From Spirometra erinaceieuropaei (lineage: Eukaryota > Platyhelminthes > Cestoda > Diphyllobothriidea > Diphyllobothriidae), in assembly GCA_902702965.1 (NCBI GenBank), contig CACRXP010000609.1, positions 55,278-119,277 on the forward strand: a DNA stretch of 64,000 nucleotides, given 5' to 3'. The notes under the pieces were generated by a model. That model was not told where the DNA came from. It made no database searches and worked only from the letters and a program-made list of their open reading frames with translations. This document shows, in pieces, positions 34,686 through 46,266 of the stretch. The translations under genes and the position numbers were made by a program. Position 1 is the stretch's first letter. Each line of letters starts with the position of its first letter.

Positions 34686-34870
34686 CGTCTTTATCGGTAA
34701 TGCCACTCTGCCTATACTAAGCACTACTATGTGGCTGCTGGTCGGACGCAAGAGAGAGCCCAGCGGAACAAAGGGACGAGTGAGTTCCCTAACGCGATCG
34801 GTCAGCATCCCTCTACAATTACATGTACACATACATGCAGATCACAGATGGTATGTATTCTGAGTCGATA

Positions 34871-36479
34871 CAACGAAAAAAGGAAGAGGTTCTTCGGTAA
34901 AATAGAGTTGTACTCGAATAGCCACGTGATGTCCGTTCTACAAACAAGTGGCATAAACTCTATGGAAAAGGTGTTATTCCGCACTCCGGAAATATATACT
35001 AGCTAAAAGCCCAGACATATTTCGCTGATGCTTCTGCTGCTGCGTTCACCATCCCTCAGGAAAATAAGAAAGAGGGGGCGGGTTCGTGGACCAGATTATT
35101 TTCGTACTGAAGCCTCGGAAACTTCTGCATTTCCAACACCAGACTAGTGCGGTGTCTGTTTCTTCTGGTAATGATTTACTGAACGCCGTATTATAGGAGC
35201 GCCCAAAACACAAACTTTGATCTGCCTCTTGGCCGTTGATTAGCTTGGATCCCTCCGTAACTAACCTCTGGCAAGCTCGCATGGACAATGCCTCTTTCGC
35301 GAACATTGTAACTGCAGCAAAATCAGTGTGGTTTTTGCCCCCTCTCCCTCCGACCACCCTTCCTACCACCATCTGGTGGATTGCTCAGTCGTCACAGCTC
35401 GTACGGATAGTTTTCGGCCAGTTGAGCGCTTCGGCGAGCAAGTAATCTATGTTTGTAACTTGACCTCCGGCTGGATCCTTCCCTCCTCTCCGCGGGACTC
35501 AGCTGTTGGGCCTGTCCCTCTGACTCTGTCCGAACTGGCTGGAAACTTGTGCGTAACATCTGGAAAATAACAACGACGCGCATCTACTGCCAGTTAAATG
35601 CGCACAATGTAAGAGTAGTCCTACGTCATATCGTTTCCTTATGTAGCAATCCAACATCCCAGTTGTCCAAGTGGCTCTACCAACGACTTTGCCTATTTAT
35701 CGATGCTTCGGAGTGGGCAGTGGGATCGGCTGAGTAGTTCCTTGTAGGTATAAGGCATCAAAAATAGACACAGACGAGATGAAACAGCTCCAGCGAGTGC
35801 ACGCCATCGACGTCCTTGAACTGTGACTTAGGACTTCCTTGGACTTAATGGTCAGGCCCATGAGCGAAATAGTGAGTACTGGTGCACTAGTCTTCGTTCG
35901 AATTGGTTTCTGCGACGGTTTCCTAGAGGCTCGAGCAACTAGTCCTTGGCCCTTATCCAAAGAATGCTGAGCAGTATACGTCGAGGACACATTTGTCGTA
36001 GTCTAGCGAAGTGACGTGCACACCTACATGACAATACGGACTTCAATCTTTATCAGTGTGCGTTTTGCCGTGGTAGATGAAGTCGACAAGTAGTTGGCCT
36101 TCCCTAATGTATAAGGCCCAAAGATAGCAGGCAGGAAGATAAGGCAACTGTTTACGTATGGCAACTGACATTAAGTGCATTCACGAATTTACGAGAAAAC
36201 ACTCCGTCAGTACTAAACGGAGATGCGTCATAAGTCTCTTCTTGCGAGTTCAAACACAGCGTGACGACAATAACGGGAGGAAATATGCTTGCATTAACTA
36301 GTTGAAACCAATGTTTATCTAACGTCCTGAAATCCAGTCCCGCGTTTGATTAACGTCGGCAAAGCTAGTGTGCAGTCTATTTTCACAAGAGGCCAGCGAT
36401 CGACGATCACCAGAATACCAAAGTCGAGTAATCATGATGAATCTAGTGTTGTAGAAGAACGCAGATAGTACACCGTGCA
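34871..36479. other. Mostly unassigned, with a hammerhead-repeat fragment
   Basis: At 35000-35035 (minus strand) there is a partial copy of the intronic hammerhead repeat: the GAAA, TC and TGGGCTTTTAGCTAG part without the CTGANGA half. The open frames at 35046-35372 (minus) and 35328-35570 (plus) overlap each other and show no motif I can place. Nothing else is recognised. Confidence 0.45.
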
Positions 36480-37575
36480 GGCGTAAATTGAAAGAGACAA
36501 CCGAAATATAAGAGCCCTGTAAAGCCTATACCGTCAGACATCATGTTTTAGCGGAGGGCGGACCCAAAGATGGTCATCGTAAATGTAAGCAACTCCGTGA
36601 TAGACATGGGCCCCGCAAACCCAGTAGTAAGTTCACAAAGAAGTAGTGTGATAGACAAAGTCTTAGCAGACGTGGTCCTGGCCGGAGGATCCGAAGCGAC
36701 GCCAAGAAGTCAACTACCAGATCAGCAGTTTAACAAGAAAAAATATCTACGAACGTAGCCCGAAAGGTATCGCTTAAAACTTCCAACAGTAATAGAAAAC
36801 AGGGCACATACACAAGTTTTCCCAAAGAAACATTATTGCGTAACTATCCGAGGAGTCCCTGAGGCCTCTGGTGAATCCCCAAAATAAAGGGTCAGACAGA
36901 ATATGTGGGAATTCCATAATCTACTGAATGACCCCGAGGAACCCAGTGAAATGGTCAAGATCTAAAAGACTTTCCGCTTGAAGGCATTAATTATGAGCAA
37001 CGCAGAGAGAATAAGACCAGTAAAGATCGTCCTAAAAAAAAACAACAGACAGATCTCATATTGTCTCGAAAGTCAAGATTATGGCACAATTATCCTGGAG
37101 GTTTTTTTTAACCGGATGACATCCCTGTCGATCGGATGAAAAGGAAGCTACTGTTAGCAGAACTGAGCAAACGATGGAGAAATAAATCTGATGATAGTGG
37201 ACAACCAAAGTATAGAAAGATGCGACATAATTGTGAAATCATCCGGCGAAAATGAAGATAAAGAAACCGAAGTTCGCTCTAATCAACCAGGTGTAGGTAG
37301 GTCGGGATCGGACAGTGGACTGGATATGATCCGGAAAATTTTGTATGACAAAGCATGTAGAAATAGACCGCAGAGATCGACAGAACAAAAAATTGCAGTA
37401 ATGCTGCACACAAATGTGCAGTCTACTCAAAAAGATGGGCGAAACCAAACGATCACACCCCATTTCAGAACTAACTACATCTCAGCTGCGTCAGAAATAA
37501 TAGGAAGGCCTAGGAGGAAAAGTGGGCTTCAGAAAAAGATATCTCCGATGTCCACATGCCGGGTATTTGTGTGAT
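36480..37575 (+). pseudogene. LINE ORF1 remnant (RRM-like) and start of ORF2
   Basis: Reading across stops, 36800-37070 gives YCVTIRGVPEASGES, MWEFHNLLNDPEEP and ERIRPVKIVLKKNNRQ, the familiar order of the RRM-like ORF1 protein of CR1/Jockey-type LINEs. At 37400-37420 LHTNVQST resembles the N-terminal YTNxQSL motif of the AP endonuclease, as in LINE-B. At least five stops separate the blocks. It is adenine-rich and ends without a visible tail. The family cannot be matched to A or C; LINE-B is possible because the LINE-B copies here lack ORF1. Confidence 0.6.
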
Positions 37576-38221
37576 CCTAGAAAAAAAAACGATCAAATGT
37601 CGGAAACACCTAAAAAAGGACCGCGCAGCCTTTGAGTTCAGAGAATAGCCAAAGAGATCTCAAACAATGCGAAAAAAATCAGCTTTAAAGCCGAGAACAC
37701 ATTCTTGGACTGCAAAGCAGAATACTGCTGAAAAAATCGAGCAAATGCACTAACACCTCGACTAGCTGACGTTTCCATCGGCCGACATACATCATTTTAG
37801 GAAAGGGACGCGACCAGTCAGATCAGATCAGATTTATTAAGGGAAAGGTAGGCAAGCGCCTCTGAGATACGCCGTCAGATACGAGGTTTATTCACCGGAC
37901 GTCTAGGATTAACATTCGAGAATGAATCGGATGAGGGTAACGTCCTGTACATCAGGTTGTTACTGCGAGCTTTTAATTCTATTAGCTGTTTTCTGGATCA
38001 CTATGGTTTTAATGACGGGGGTGCTTGTACTCAGCGGTATTCTGTTGAGTCGGTCCTTAATCGTCTGGAGAACACAAAATCGGTAATAACAGGCGGCCTC
38101 ATTTATGGGGGAAAATGTCCGTCCCACTCATCACCAACAGAAAGTAATAAAGTTTGGTATGACTATAAGAACGAGTAAACGTAGCGCGCGCAGTGCCTAA
38201 CGTGTCGCTATCGCCGATTTC

Positions 38222-38341
38222 GGAGTATCTCGAAAAATAGATATTTACTCGATATCTGGATAGCGAACAAAATCGACATCTAGTAGATATAAATATCTCG
38301 GAAAATAGATATCTACTAGATATTGTCTCGATATAGCTTGC
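38222..38341. repeat. Degenerate tandem of a TAGATAT/TACTAGATATC motif
   Basis: Short partly palindromic units such as ATAGATATTTACTCGATATC and ATAGATATCTACTAGATATT recur about every 20-60 bp. The motif is also self-complementary, so stem-loops are possible. No gene overlaps. Confidence 0.6.
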
Positions 38342-38599
38342 TACTAGGGTTTTTGTCGGCGGGTTGCCCACCAGCAGTTGGTCAACAGATACCAGTACGA
38401 CCTCTTCTGATGATGAGTCGGTCTTGATGACTGTGCCAATGCACATTGAACCAGATTAATCTCCTACGGTCCTATCAACTGAGAAGGAGTTAGGCGCACG
38501 TGACGAACTGATGACCTGGGCTGTACGTTCCCAAATACCTCACGAACACCTGACAGTTGTCAGACTTAAGCCTCCTGAAGATTATGAGACTGATGACGC

Positions 38600-41500
38600 C
38601 AGGCGACGTGTCTGACATGTATTTCATGCAAGGACAAGCCCTTGGATGCACGAACACTTCTGGATATAACAATTGATCTGCCACCGGTAAAGGCATTGGG
38701 CAAAGGCGGTTTTACGTTCCTAAGTGAACGTATACGCGTTCCCAAGTTGAACGCGTTCAACTTGGGAATTGTAAAACAGTTGACTGAGCAGTTACGTGTC
38801 TCTCCCATGCATATGTTAGGTGAGGAAGTAGTAGCTTTCTTAGAAATCGACGGTCCTCATATCAACACATCATGTATATTTGTACTAACGCAGCGTGGGA
38901 ATTTTGTAAGCCTACCGCAGATTGCTGAATATGCAAACTCACACCAGACATTCAGTCGATTAAAACAATATAATAGAATATTTTTCAAATTGCTTATTAG
39001 TACGCTTGCCTCATGCCTTCAGTCAGTGACTAATGTCCGTACATGTTTCTCTTGCATTTTTGCTGAGTCGGTACAATGAACCGAGGCCATCGACTCAACA
39101 ATGTCTTACCATTTCGTATTCATTACACCCTTAGGATTTTAAATAAGTCTTCCGCCCTCACTGCTACTCATACCTTCACTGCAGTGAAGGAGGGGTATTA
39201 GCTATAAGTATACTGGCCGGTAAACGCCAATACAATAGTGGTTGGGTCTGAACTCGTTTATAACTAATATGAATAGTCTGCCGTTTGAATGAAAAAAAAT
39301 AGTTACTTTGGCCTCGGCCAGAGATGAACACAAGGCAACTCGAAATGAAACACATCCATCGCACCCTATGCTCTCTTTGTAGTTAACGAGCCAGTGGAAG
39401 CTCACTTCCGAAGCCAGCCTGACTCCCAGGATTTGGTGCGTTTCGTTCCCATCGGACCTTACCATATTGCCGCCAAACCCAAACCTTATGTGTCCATGTA
39501 CCTGCGCATATCTCTCTTTAGAACCTTACTCTGCCCACTTGGAAAGTTGTTCAACGCACTACATGTAACTTGGAATTCCTACCTCACGCACGTCATCCTC
39601 TGCCACACCATCCTTAATTTATTATAATTCTTGCGAATTACGTCATTTGCTAGTCAACATCACAATTCGTTGTGGTGTAGAAGGCGATCCGACCTTGTTT
39701 GTTTTGCAGAACGACATGAGTTCCGATTCTTTCCGCTTTTCATTTTTGACTTCATCTAGTGAACGTGCCGTAACGTGGACAAGCGCCAGCGGTCAAGACG
39801 AACGCGCAGGGAGTGTCAGAGGAACAAGTCATGTCGGACTTATTACCTCGGTGTGGTATACTATGTCGGGTCAACCTCTGGGGACTTTAAATATTGGAAC
39901 TTAATAAATTTTGTACAACTGTATCATCTTATTTTATGCCTGAATCGCCGTTTGCTAGTAGGGACAACGACGGATTGCCTGCTTGGCACTCGAACCAAGA
40001 AAAAAAGTAAATTGGCAGGACACACGGATAAGGAACTCAATTCATGTCGCTCTGAGTAGCCATACATTACAGTAGGACCAGATAAGGTCAAGTTTGGTAA
40101 AATTGGGATTGAAAGAAGCAGTCGGAGGGCAAAGACTGGAATCATGGAGACAAGAACTGGACGTCTCTTTTAACTGTATCTTGTAGTCGCCGAACCAGAT
40201 GCGAGAACCAGTGGATTTGGTCCTTCCGAAGCCTCAACTACTTCCCTTTGATCCTCAGAAAAGTGTGCACTCGTTGGCACGTGTTTTCTTTTTCCCTTTC
40301 TCCTCAGTCTTACCAATAATACATTGTCACACTTTCTAGATATTCTTCTTTTATCAAGGATAAATCACTCCGTCGGGATATTGCTTGATTGTGTGATGCC
40401 GAAGAAATTGAAGACCACCACCTCAGGAGAGAAGAAGCCGGCGTCTTCGTTACCCAGTCTCGTCAAGACAACGGTCACTGAATCAGGCCGATTAGCCCTA
40501 CAGAATGGTTGAGTGGTCTGCTTGCTACGTTTTAATCAAAGTTATTCCAATGTACCTATTGTGAATATATGCTGAATTATAAATTCTCACATTTAACGTT
40601 CATTCAGACCTCGCCTTTAATGGCATTCGCGGAATGTACTTGCCCTGTTGCTGGAAATTTCCCCTAGCAATTCTTTTACTCCTTCAAACTATTCGGGTAT
40701 TACTATGTAAAGAGGACAGGCTAAATATGTCAGCCATACGTTCTGTAAACTAATAACCTCTGTCTGTCATGCATGGTAACAAGTTCTCAGAAGAAGGAAA
40801 AAAGTTTAGATGTAAGAGATGGAGGCGTATGTGAACACTACAGGGTGGCATTACGGAAGAAAACAGAAAGGACCGTATCGCACCCCGAGCATGGGTGAGT
40901 TACTTAGGTTACTTCGAGTTACTTTGGGATCGGGCCCACGATGAAAACGATGTGATCGCTTGGGTAAACATGCCTGTACACCTTACCCCTCAACAGTCAT
41001 TGACACCCCCAGCAACTAACGTTAGCTACTGACTTGTCAGCTATCTCCCGTCCCCGATTAACCCCTTCTGCGACCCTCCCCTGCGGCTGCCCGCAGCCTT
41101 GACCACCTTACCAGTGGTCTAGGAGACATGAGGAGACACTGCCAACTCCAAGTGGTACAGCTTTATGCATAGCACATTCATTTTTTCTATCATTGCATTA
41201 CCCTGATATTTTAACGCATTTATTGCCAGAAATATAGTATTTTAATCCTACTACATTTTACATTATCTGTGGTGATTATCAGTTTTGCAAATTGCAATCG
41301 TGGTCTGGCATTTTGCTTGATCCTGTGTTCGTCGTCCTTATTGACGCCGCCCGCTATATCATTAAAGGTTTTGGAGAAAATATGGAAAGTTTCCTTGGCG
41401 GAGACATGATGGTCTCAGGTCATCACTTCTCATGTTTCACTTGGTGCAAACAGGATGATCGTATACCGGCCCAAGTTACTCCAGTCATCACTGGCCGTAT

Positions 41501-42437
41501 TTATGGGTTGGCAACTAGTTGTTTTTTGTATTTTTTTCTATAAAACACTTTGTAGAAATCCACTGTCAGTCATTTCCTTCTTAATTCTACTTATTCCTAA
41601 ACTGGCCTGACAGGAATATACAGTAGAAACCCAGAAATCATTCTGGGTCAGGTCGTGGAGGACGCTTGCTTGTGCTTTTCCAGAGGCGTACGCAGCCCCA
41701 ATTGCTGACGGTTTGTCCTCGTTTTTGCCTGTATCGTATTCGAAAAACTAGGTATTCAAAGCTATCTCACTGCAATCATTCTTCATAAAATCCTCCTTCT
41801 CTGAGGTCTCGATTAATATGGTGCGTTGGATTTTGCATACCGAATACGAAAGTATTCGCAACCAAAATTCCACATAACCTAAACATATCGTCAGTGGAAT
41901 CGGTAACATTGCCCCATGAGGCAAGCAAAAGTGATATTGACCACCAATTCTCCACACGCCTACAGCTCTCGGGTGACATTGCTAAGAATTATCTGGACAG
42001 TCTCCGTCCACTAGTTCTGCCCACCTTCTCCAGTAGCCCTGAAAATCTTACGGAAACGTTTCTGGCAATCCATTGCCGCGCTGATATGCTCAGAATTTAT
42101 AAGAACAGCATTCCGATTTCTATCTTGCTGCCTGTTAACGGTCGACGAGGACAAGAGTGACGAGTGTTCAAAGTTATCCCACCTAGTCCAAATTATATTT
42201 TGCGAAATTTCATTAGATATGCCAGATAATCAGGCTGTGGTCTTCCGGAAATTTTCTATATACGTTGTCGACAAGAATCCGATGATTGACGCCTTGGCAG
42301 TTGGGAACATGGTCATTGACTCAGAGTGGAGTAAATGGAGTTGCCCAAAGCATATAGTTGTACAAACTGGAAATGTAAACGTGCAGACCAATGAGGCCGT
42401 AATAGACAAGCATGGTTTACGCCATGGTGTGCCATGA
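38600..42437 (+). other. Candidate multi-exon gene, unidentified
   Basis: Several plus-strand open segments have a coding look and no transposon similarity that I can see: about 38640-38945 (ITIDLPPVKALGKGG), 39376-39490 (VEAHFRSQPDSQDLVRFVP), 39640-39810 (SFRFSFLTSSSERAV), 40395-40510 (basic, KKLKTTTSGEKKPASS), 41290-41540 (VFVVLIDAARYIIKGFG), 41894-42160 (SGDIAKNYLDSLRPLVL) and 42219-42437 (SEWSKWSCPKHIVVQTG). The last resembles a thrombospondin-type W-x-x-W start only weakly. I could not join them through clear in-phase splice sites and do not recognise a family. They may be exons of one gene, of two, or chance. Confidence 0.3.
38739..38768. repeat. Perfect 30-bp palindrome
   Basis: TTCCCAAGTTGAACG followed at once by its exact reverse complement, with no spacer. 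It lies inside the first candidate coding segment, where it reads PKLNAFNLG on both strands. Confidence 0.95.
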
Positions 42438-42652
42438 AACGAATACCTACCAGAAAGTGCCACTGCTGTAAGCGAGTAATATTGACTACAGCGCAGAAAA
42501 ATCTCACCATATGACAGTCACATTAGCACAAGGCCCATCGGGTTCTCCTATATCCTGTCTTAGGCAGTAACCACATTTAGTAAAAAGATCAATTTTCCCT
42601 GCTGATTTTGGATTTTCGGAGAAATTCAAATATAGCTTATAGAAATCACAAG

Positions 42653-42664
42653 AGAAATATCACA
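42653..42664. repeat. 12-bp direct repeat, left edge of Penelope cassette
   Basis: AGAAATATCACA here and again at 46267-46278, in the same orientation, directly bordering the cassette. A target-site duplication is the simplest reading. Confidence 0.75.
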
Positions 42665-42925
42665 AGAAGAAAATTGGCTCTCCGCAACAGGTTTGTTTAA
42701 CTACTGACGTTTCAAAGAGCTGGGTCGGCTCTTCATTGTCAAAGCGTAAACTGCACCTAATCGATCAGAAATTTAGTTTAAAGTGGCAAGCTGTGTTGGC
42801 CGGCCTCATGCTGATCGATTTTTCTCTCTCCTCACGCTGCGTCGGCCTCTCAGGAAATGGTTGACGGGCGTTTTTGCCTGTGCGCTTTATGAGTCACCAC
42901 ACCGTCGAGGGGAGCTGATTGGACT

Positions 42926-45373
42926 TTAGTCGGGCGGTCGGTCTGGCGGTTCTTGTTCTTCCTCACCGAGTAAGCTCAGCGTCGGGCTATCTCCGTGCTG
43001 TCTTCTTAAGTCCGGTGTGGTTGTTTGGTCCTGAGCTCTACGGTTGTGATGACGTAGGACTTTGTAAGCTGCAGGAAGGTCCAGATGCCTGTTGATAGAG
43101 TGGGCATCGGAGAACCACGCCTCGAGAGTTAGCCGTTCTGTTTTTGTGTTGCCTCGGCCTAAGATGGTAGCCCTCTGGAGGTCAAAAGTATGCCCCGTTT
43201 CCCCAACGTGTGTTGCTAGTTGAGAGTTAGGGTCTAACCTCCGAGTGGCCGATTTATGTTCTTGTAGGCGAGTTTGCAATTTCCGCCCAGTTTCGCCCAC
43301 ATAGTTGTAGTCGCCCTCATTGCAATTTATTTTGTAGATGACTGCTGAGGTTTCAGCGGGTGGCAATGGGTCTTTAGGTTGCATCAGGCGACGTCGAATA
43401 GTTGCTTGTGGTCGATGGGCTATGCCTACTCTGGTGGGTTGTAACAGTCGCGAGACCGCTTCAGAGACCCCTTTAACGTAAGGAATGGCCCTCCAGACTT
43501 CGGGTTGCTGCTCATTTGGCCGTTGTCTGGGCGCCCAACGTCTGCTTCTCTCAATGAAATGCCTGGGATAACCATTGGCTGTAAATAGGTCCACAAGGTA
43601 CGATCGTTCGGCCCTTTTATCTTCTGGTGTGCTGCAGTGTGTTTCGACTCTTTGGAATAGAGTGCGGACACAAATACGTTTGTGAGACAGTGGATGGTTG
43701 TTGTTAAAGTGTAGGATCTGTCTCGTGTCGGTGGATTTTCGGAATACTGTAGTTTGCAGCTGTCCAGTGGTACACCGGCGCACAAGTACGTCAAGGAAGG
43801 GCAGTTGGTTGGTTGTTTCCGCTTCCATCGTAAATTGTATATCCGGGTCAACCGAGTTCAGTAGTCCCTTTAGGTGTTCTATGTCAGTTGTTTTGACAAC
43901 GACGAAGGTGTCATCGACATAGCGGGCCCAGAACTTTGGTTGATATTTGGTGAACACCAAGTGTTCTACCCGTTAAAGGACTACTTCAGCAATTAGGCCT
44001 GATATTGGGGAGCCCATAGGAGTGCCCTTTATTTGTTTGTACATTTGTCCGTCGAAAGTGAAATAGGTCTTGAGACAATATCGCAGAAGCTCGAGCAGAT
44101 GCTCAGACTTCAGAGGTCTTTCTCTCTCCTCATAACGCTCTGCCAGTAGTTGGTCCACAACATCTATCGCTAGTTGCTGTGGGATGGAGGTGAAGGGCGA
44201 AACGACATCAAAGGATACCATGGACTCGTCTGGCTCTAACCTTAGATGTTTTATGCGTTCGAGGAATTGATACGCAGATGCAACTGTTGTTGGTGAGCCT
44301 TCGGCCAAAAACTTAAGACGACCGAACATCCATTTTGCCAAACTGTACGTCGGAGTGCCACGAAGGGATACGATTGGCCTGAGTGGGACATTTGCCTTGT
44401 GTACCTTCGGTAGACCGTAAAAACGAGCCGTGGCGGTGTCAGTGGGTTTCAGGGAGAACCAGTCGTTGGGTGTAATCGCCCCCTTGGCTTTGAGATTTCT
44501 TTGGCTTTTGTTTATCCGGGTGATTAGATTTTTCATTTCGCTGGCATGGCATTGTTTGTATGAATGCTGGTCTTCGAGTAAGTCCTGTACCTTGTTCTGG
44601 TAATCCGATTTGTCTAGCACAACTGTTGAAAGTCCTTTGTCAGCTGGCAGAATAATTATGTCCTTGTTTGCTTTTAGGGTTTTCAGTGCCCGCTGTTCCA
44701 TATTGCTAAGAGTTTCACACCTTCTGTGTCGCATGAGCAACGAGGAGGTTTGGTGACGTATCAAATCTTTCGTCTCTTCTGACGCCTTTGTTAGTTGAAA
44801 AACAGATTCAAAGGCGGCAATAAACTCTGTTGGTGTGGCATCTGCTGTGTTAAAAGTTGCTCCACGTTCCAGGATTGCGAGTTGTGTGTTTGTAAGGGTT
44901 TTAGATGAAAGATTGTGAACAAGGACGCCTGATGAGTTGTCGGGGCTTGGTACTCGAAGTTTCTCCAATTTTATAGATAACTCCTTGTTTCTTTTGGCAC
45001 GTACTTTCTGAGCATGTCTGACGATTGTCTGCTCAATATTCTTTGATTCTTCACCGACAGTTCTCCAGAGAAAACACTTAGATTGGTCCATCACTACATT
45101 GTAGCGTTTTAGTCTTTGATGGCAATCGTGAATTAGCACTCTTGTCATTCTTCTGCCAAGTCGGATCACAGTCTCCCTTGCCAGAGCAGAATTCACAGGA
45201 GGCTTTTAAGTGACGCTCTTCGGGGTCAACTGGTTGTCAAGGCAGCGGTGGAGGAAGTGCAGTTGTGCTTGAGTGGACGCAATCCGCAGGGCGAATTTTT
45301 CCCAACGGCGCGCTGCATGGAGCACTGATGGCTCAAAAAATCTGTTTAGATTGGAAAAGTTTAGAGATCCGCC
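42926..45373 (-). pseudogene. Penelope-like RT/GIY-YIG polyprotein with two in-frame stops
   Basis: One reading frame with TAA at 45206-45208 and 43973-43975. The N-terminal part starts at SLNFSNLNRFF. RT blocks: ADKGLSTVVLDKSDY, TARFYGLPKVHK, LRPIVSLRGTPTYSLAKW, motif A SFDVVSPFTSIP (about 44205), motif B KGTPMGSPISGLIAEVV (about 44025), motif C RYVDDTFVVV (about 43920). The endonuclease follows at about 43370-43180: VIYKINCNEGDYNYVGETGRKLQTR in two parts, then EHKSATRR, the GIY-YIG signature of EN-positive Penelope-like elements. Both stops fit CAA changed to TAA; the second sits where a Gln is usual after motif B. In the cell the enzyme would nick DNA and prime reverse transcription there. 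Confidence 0.92.
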
Positions 45374-45965
45374 AAATGAGCAGCAACCCGAAGTCTGGAG
45401 GGCCATTCCTTACGTTAAAGGGGTCTCTGAAGCGGTCTCGCGACTGTTACAACCCACCAGAGTAGGCATAGCCCATCGACCACAAGCAACTATTCGACGT
45501 CGCCTGATGCAACCTAAAGACCCATTGCCACCCGCTGAAACCTCAGCAGTCATCTACAAAATAAATTGCAATGAGGGCGACTACAACTATGTGGGCGAAA
45601 CTGGGCGGAAATTGCAAACTCGCCTACAAGAACATAAATCGGCCACTCGGAGGTTAGACCCTAACTCTCAACTAGCAACACACGTTGGGGAAACGGGGCA
45701 TACTTTTGACCTCCAGAGGGCTACCATCTTAGGCCGAGGCAACACAAAAACAGAACGGCTAACTCTCGAGGCGTGGTTCTCCGATGCCCACTCTATCAAC
45801 AGGCATCTGGACCTTCCTGCAGCTTACAAAGTCCTACGTCATCACAACCGTAGAGCTCAGGACCAAACAACCACACCGGACTTAAGAAGACAGCACGGAG
45901 ATAGCCCGACGCTGAGCTTACTCGGTGAGGAAGAACAAGAACCGCCAGACCGACCGCCCGACTAA
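45371..45965 (+). pseudogene. Second Penelope-like fragment: GIY-YIG end only
   Basis: The inverted copy B keeps the last 200 or so codons from NEQQPEVWRAIPYVKG through the GIY-YIG block (VGETGRKLQTRLQEHK at about 45590-45640) to the stop at 45963-45965. It has no RT. The open frame upstream (from 45273) is antisense of piece A and not part of it. The frame is intact and translation looks identical to piece A. Confidence 0.9.
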
Positions 45966-46149
45966 AGTCCAATCAGCTCCCCTCGACGGTGTGGTGACTC
46001 ATAAAGCGCACAGGCAAAAACGCCCGTCAACCATTTCCTGAGAGGCCGACGCAGCGTGAGGAGAGAGAAAAATCGATCAGCATGAGGCCGGCCAACACAG
46101 CTTGCCACTTTAAACTAAATTTCTGATCGATTAGGTGCAGTTTACGCTT

Positions 46150-46186
46150 TGACAATGAAGAGCCGACCCAGCTCTTTGAAACGTCA
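46150..46186 (+). other. GAAAC-type hairpin in Penelope 3' UTR (hammerhead relic?)
   Basis: ATGAAGAGC, a loop, GCTCTTTGAAACGTC. This looks like stem II, GAAA, a minimal helix III and UC of a hammerhead. The CTGANGA half is not intact (TTGACAATGA). The same sequence in piece A lies at 42704-42740 on the minus strand. Penelope-like elements are known to carry hammerheads in this type of position; here I infer a relic. Confidence 0.4.
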
Positions 46187-46266
46187 GTAGTTAAATAAAC
46201 CTGTTCCGGAGAGCCAATTTTCTTCTTCTAATAATCTTCCCGGATCTCTAAACTTTTCCAATTTGA

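Larger units (their letters stand above)
34280..34870 (+). mobile_element. tRNA-derived SINE-like repeat with two hammerhead-like units
   Basis: Head: CGAGCCCGTGGTTCAGTGGTTAGG with A and B boxes. Body: a hammerhead-like core at about 34371-34415, then about 220 bp that is partly repeated in a second, head-to-tail unit from about 34636. Shared marks are CTGATRA, CAGTCT-C-T-GTC and the segment GAGTTCC-TA-CGCGATCGGT-AGC (34509-34545 and 34781-34808). Units are spaced 264 bp. A related head on the minus strand at 48680-48753 and a related core at 58410-58460 show that this is a dispersed family. It resembles in design the Pol III-headed hammerhead repeats of schistosomes (Sm-alpha), though sequence kinship is untested. 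Confidence 0.65.
42665..46266. mobile_element. Penelope-like element: inverted composite of three pieces
   Basis: Piece A on the minus strand (45373-42665) carries RT and GIY-YIG coding sequence plus a 3' UTR. Piece B on the plus strand (45371-46224) is a 5'-truncated copy of the GIY-YIG end and 3' UTR. Piece C (about 46227-46266, plus) is the first 40 bp of a further copy, head-to-tail after B; its 22 bp at 46241-46262 equal the start of A. A and B encode the same final 190-odd residues without a visible change, and their UTRs differ at a few bases only. One 12-bp direct repeat encloses everything, so this looks like a single recent insertion. Partial tandem and inverted copies are a known habit of Penelope-like elements. 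Confidence 0.88.

Noticed and set aside
35697..35990. Minus-strand ORF with GLTIKSKEVL resembling a LINE RT segment
   Set aside because: Only one short resemblance, without YADD or thumb blocks in order; not enough to call.
45273..45370. Plus-strand extension of the second GIY-YIG frame
   Set aside because: These bases are the antisense of piece A of the Penelope-like element; the real copy B starts at about 45371.
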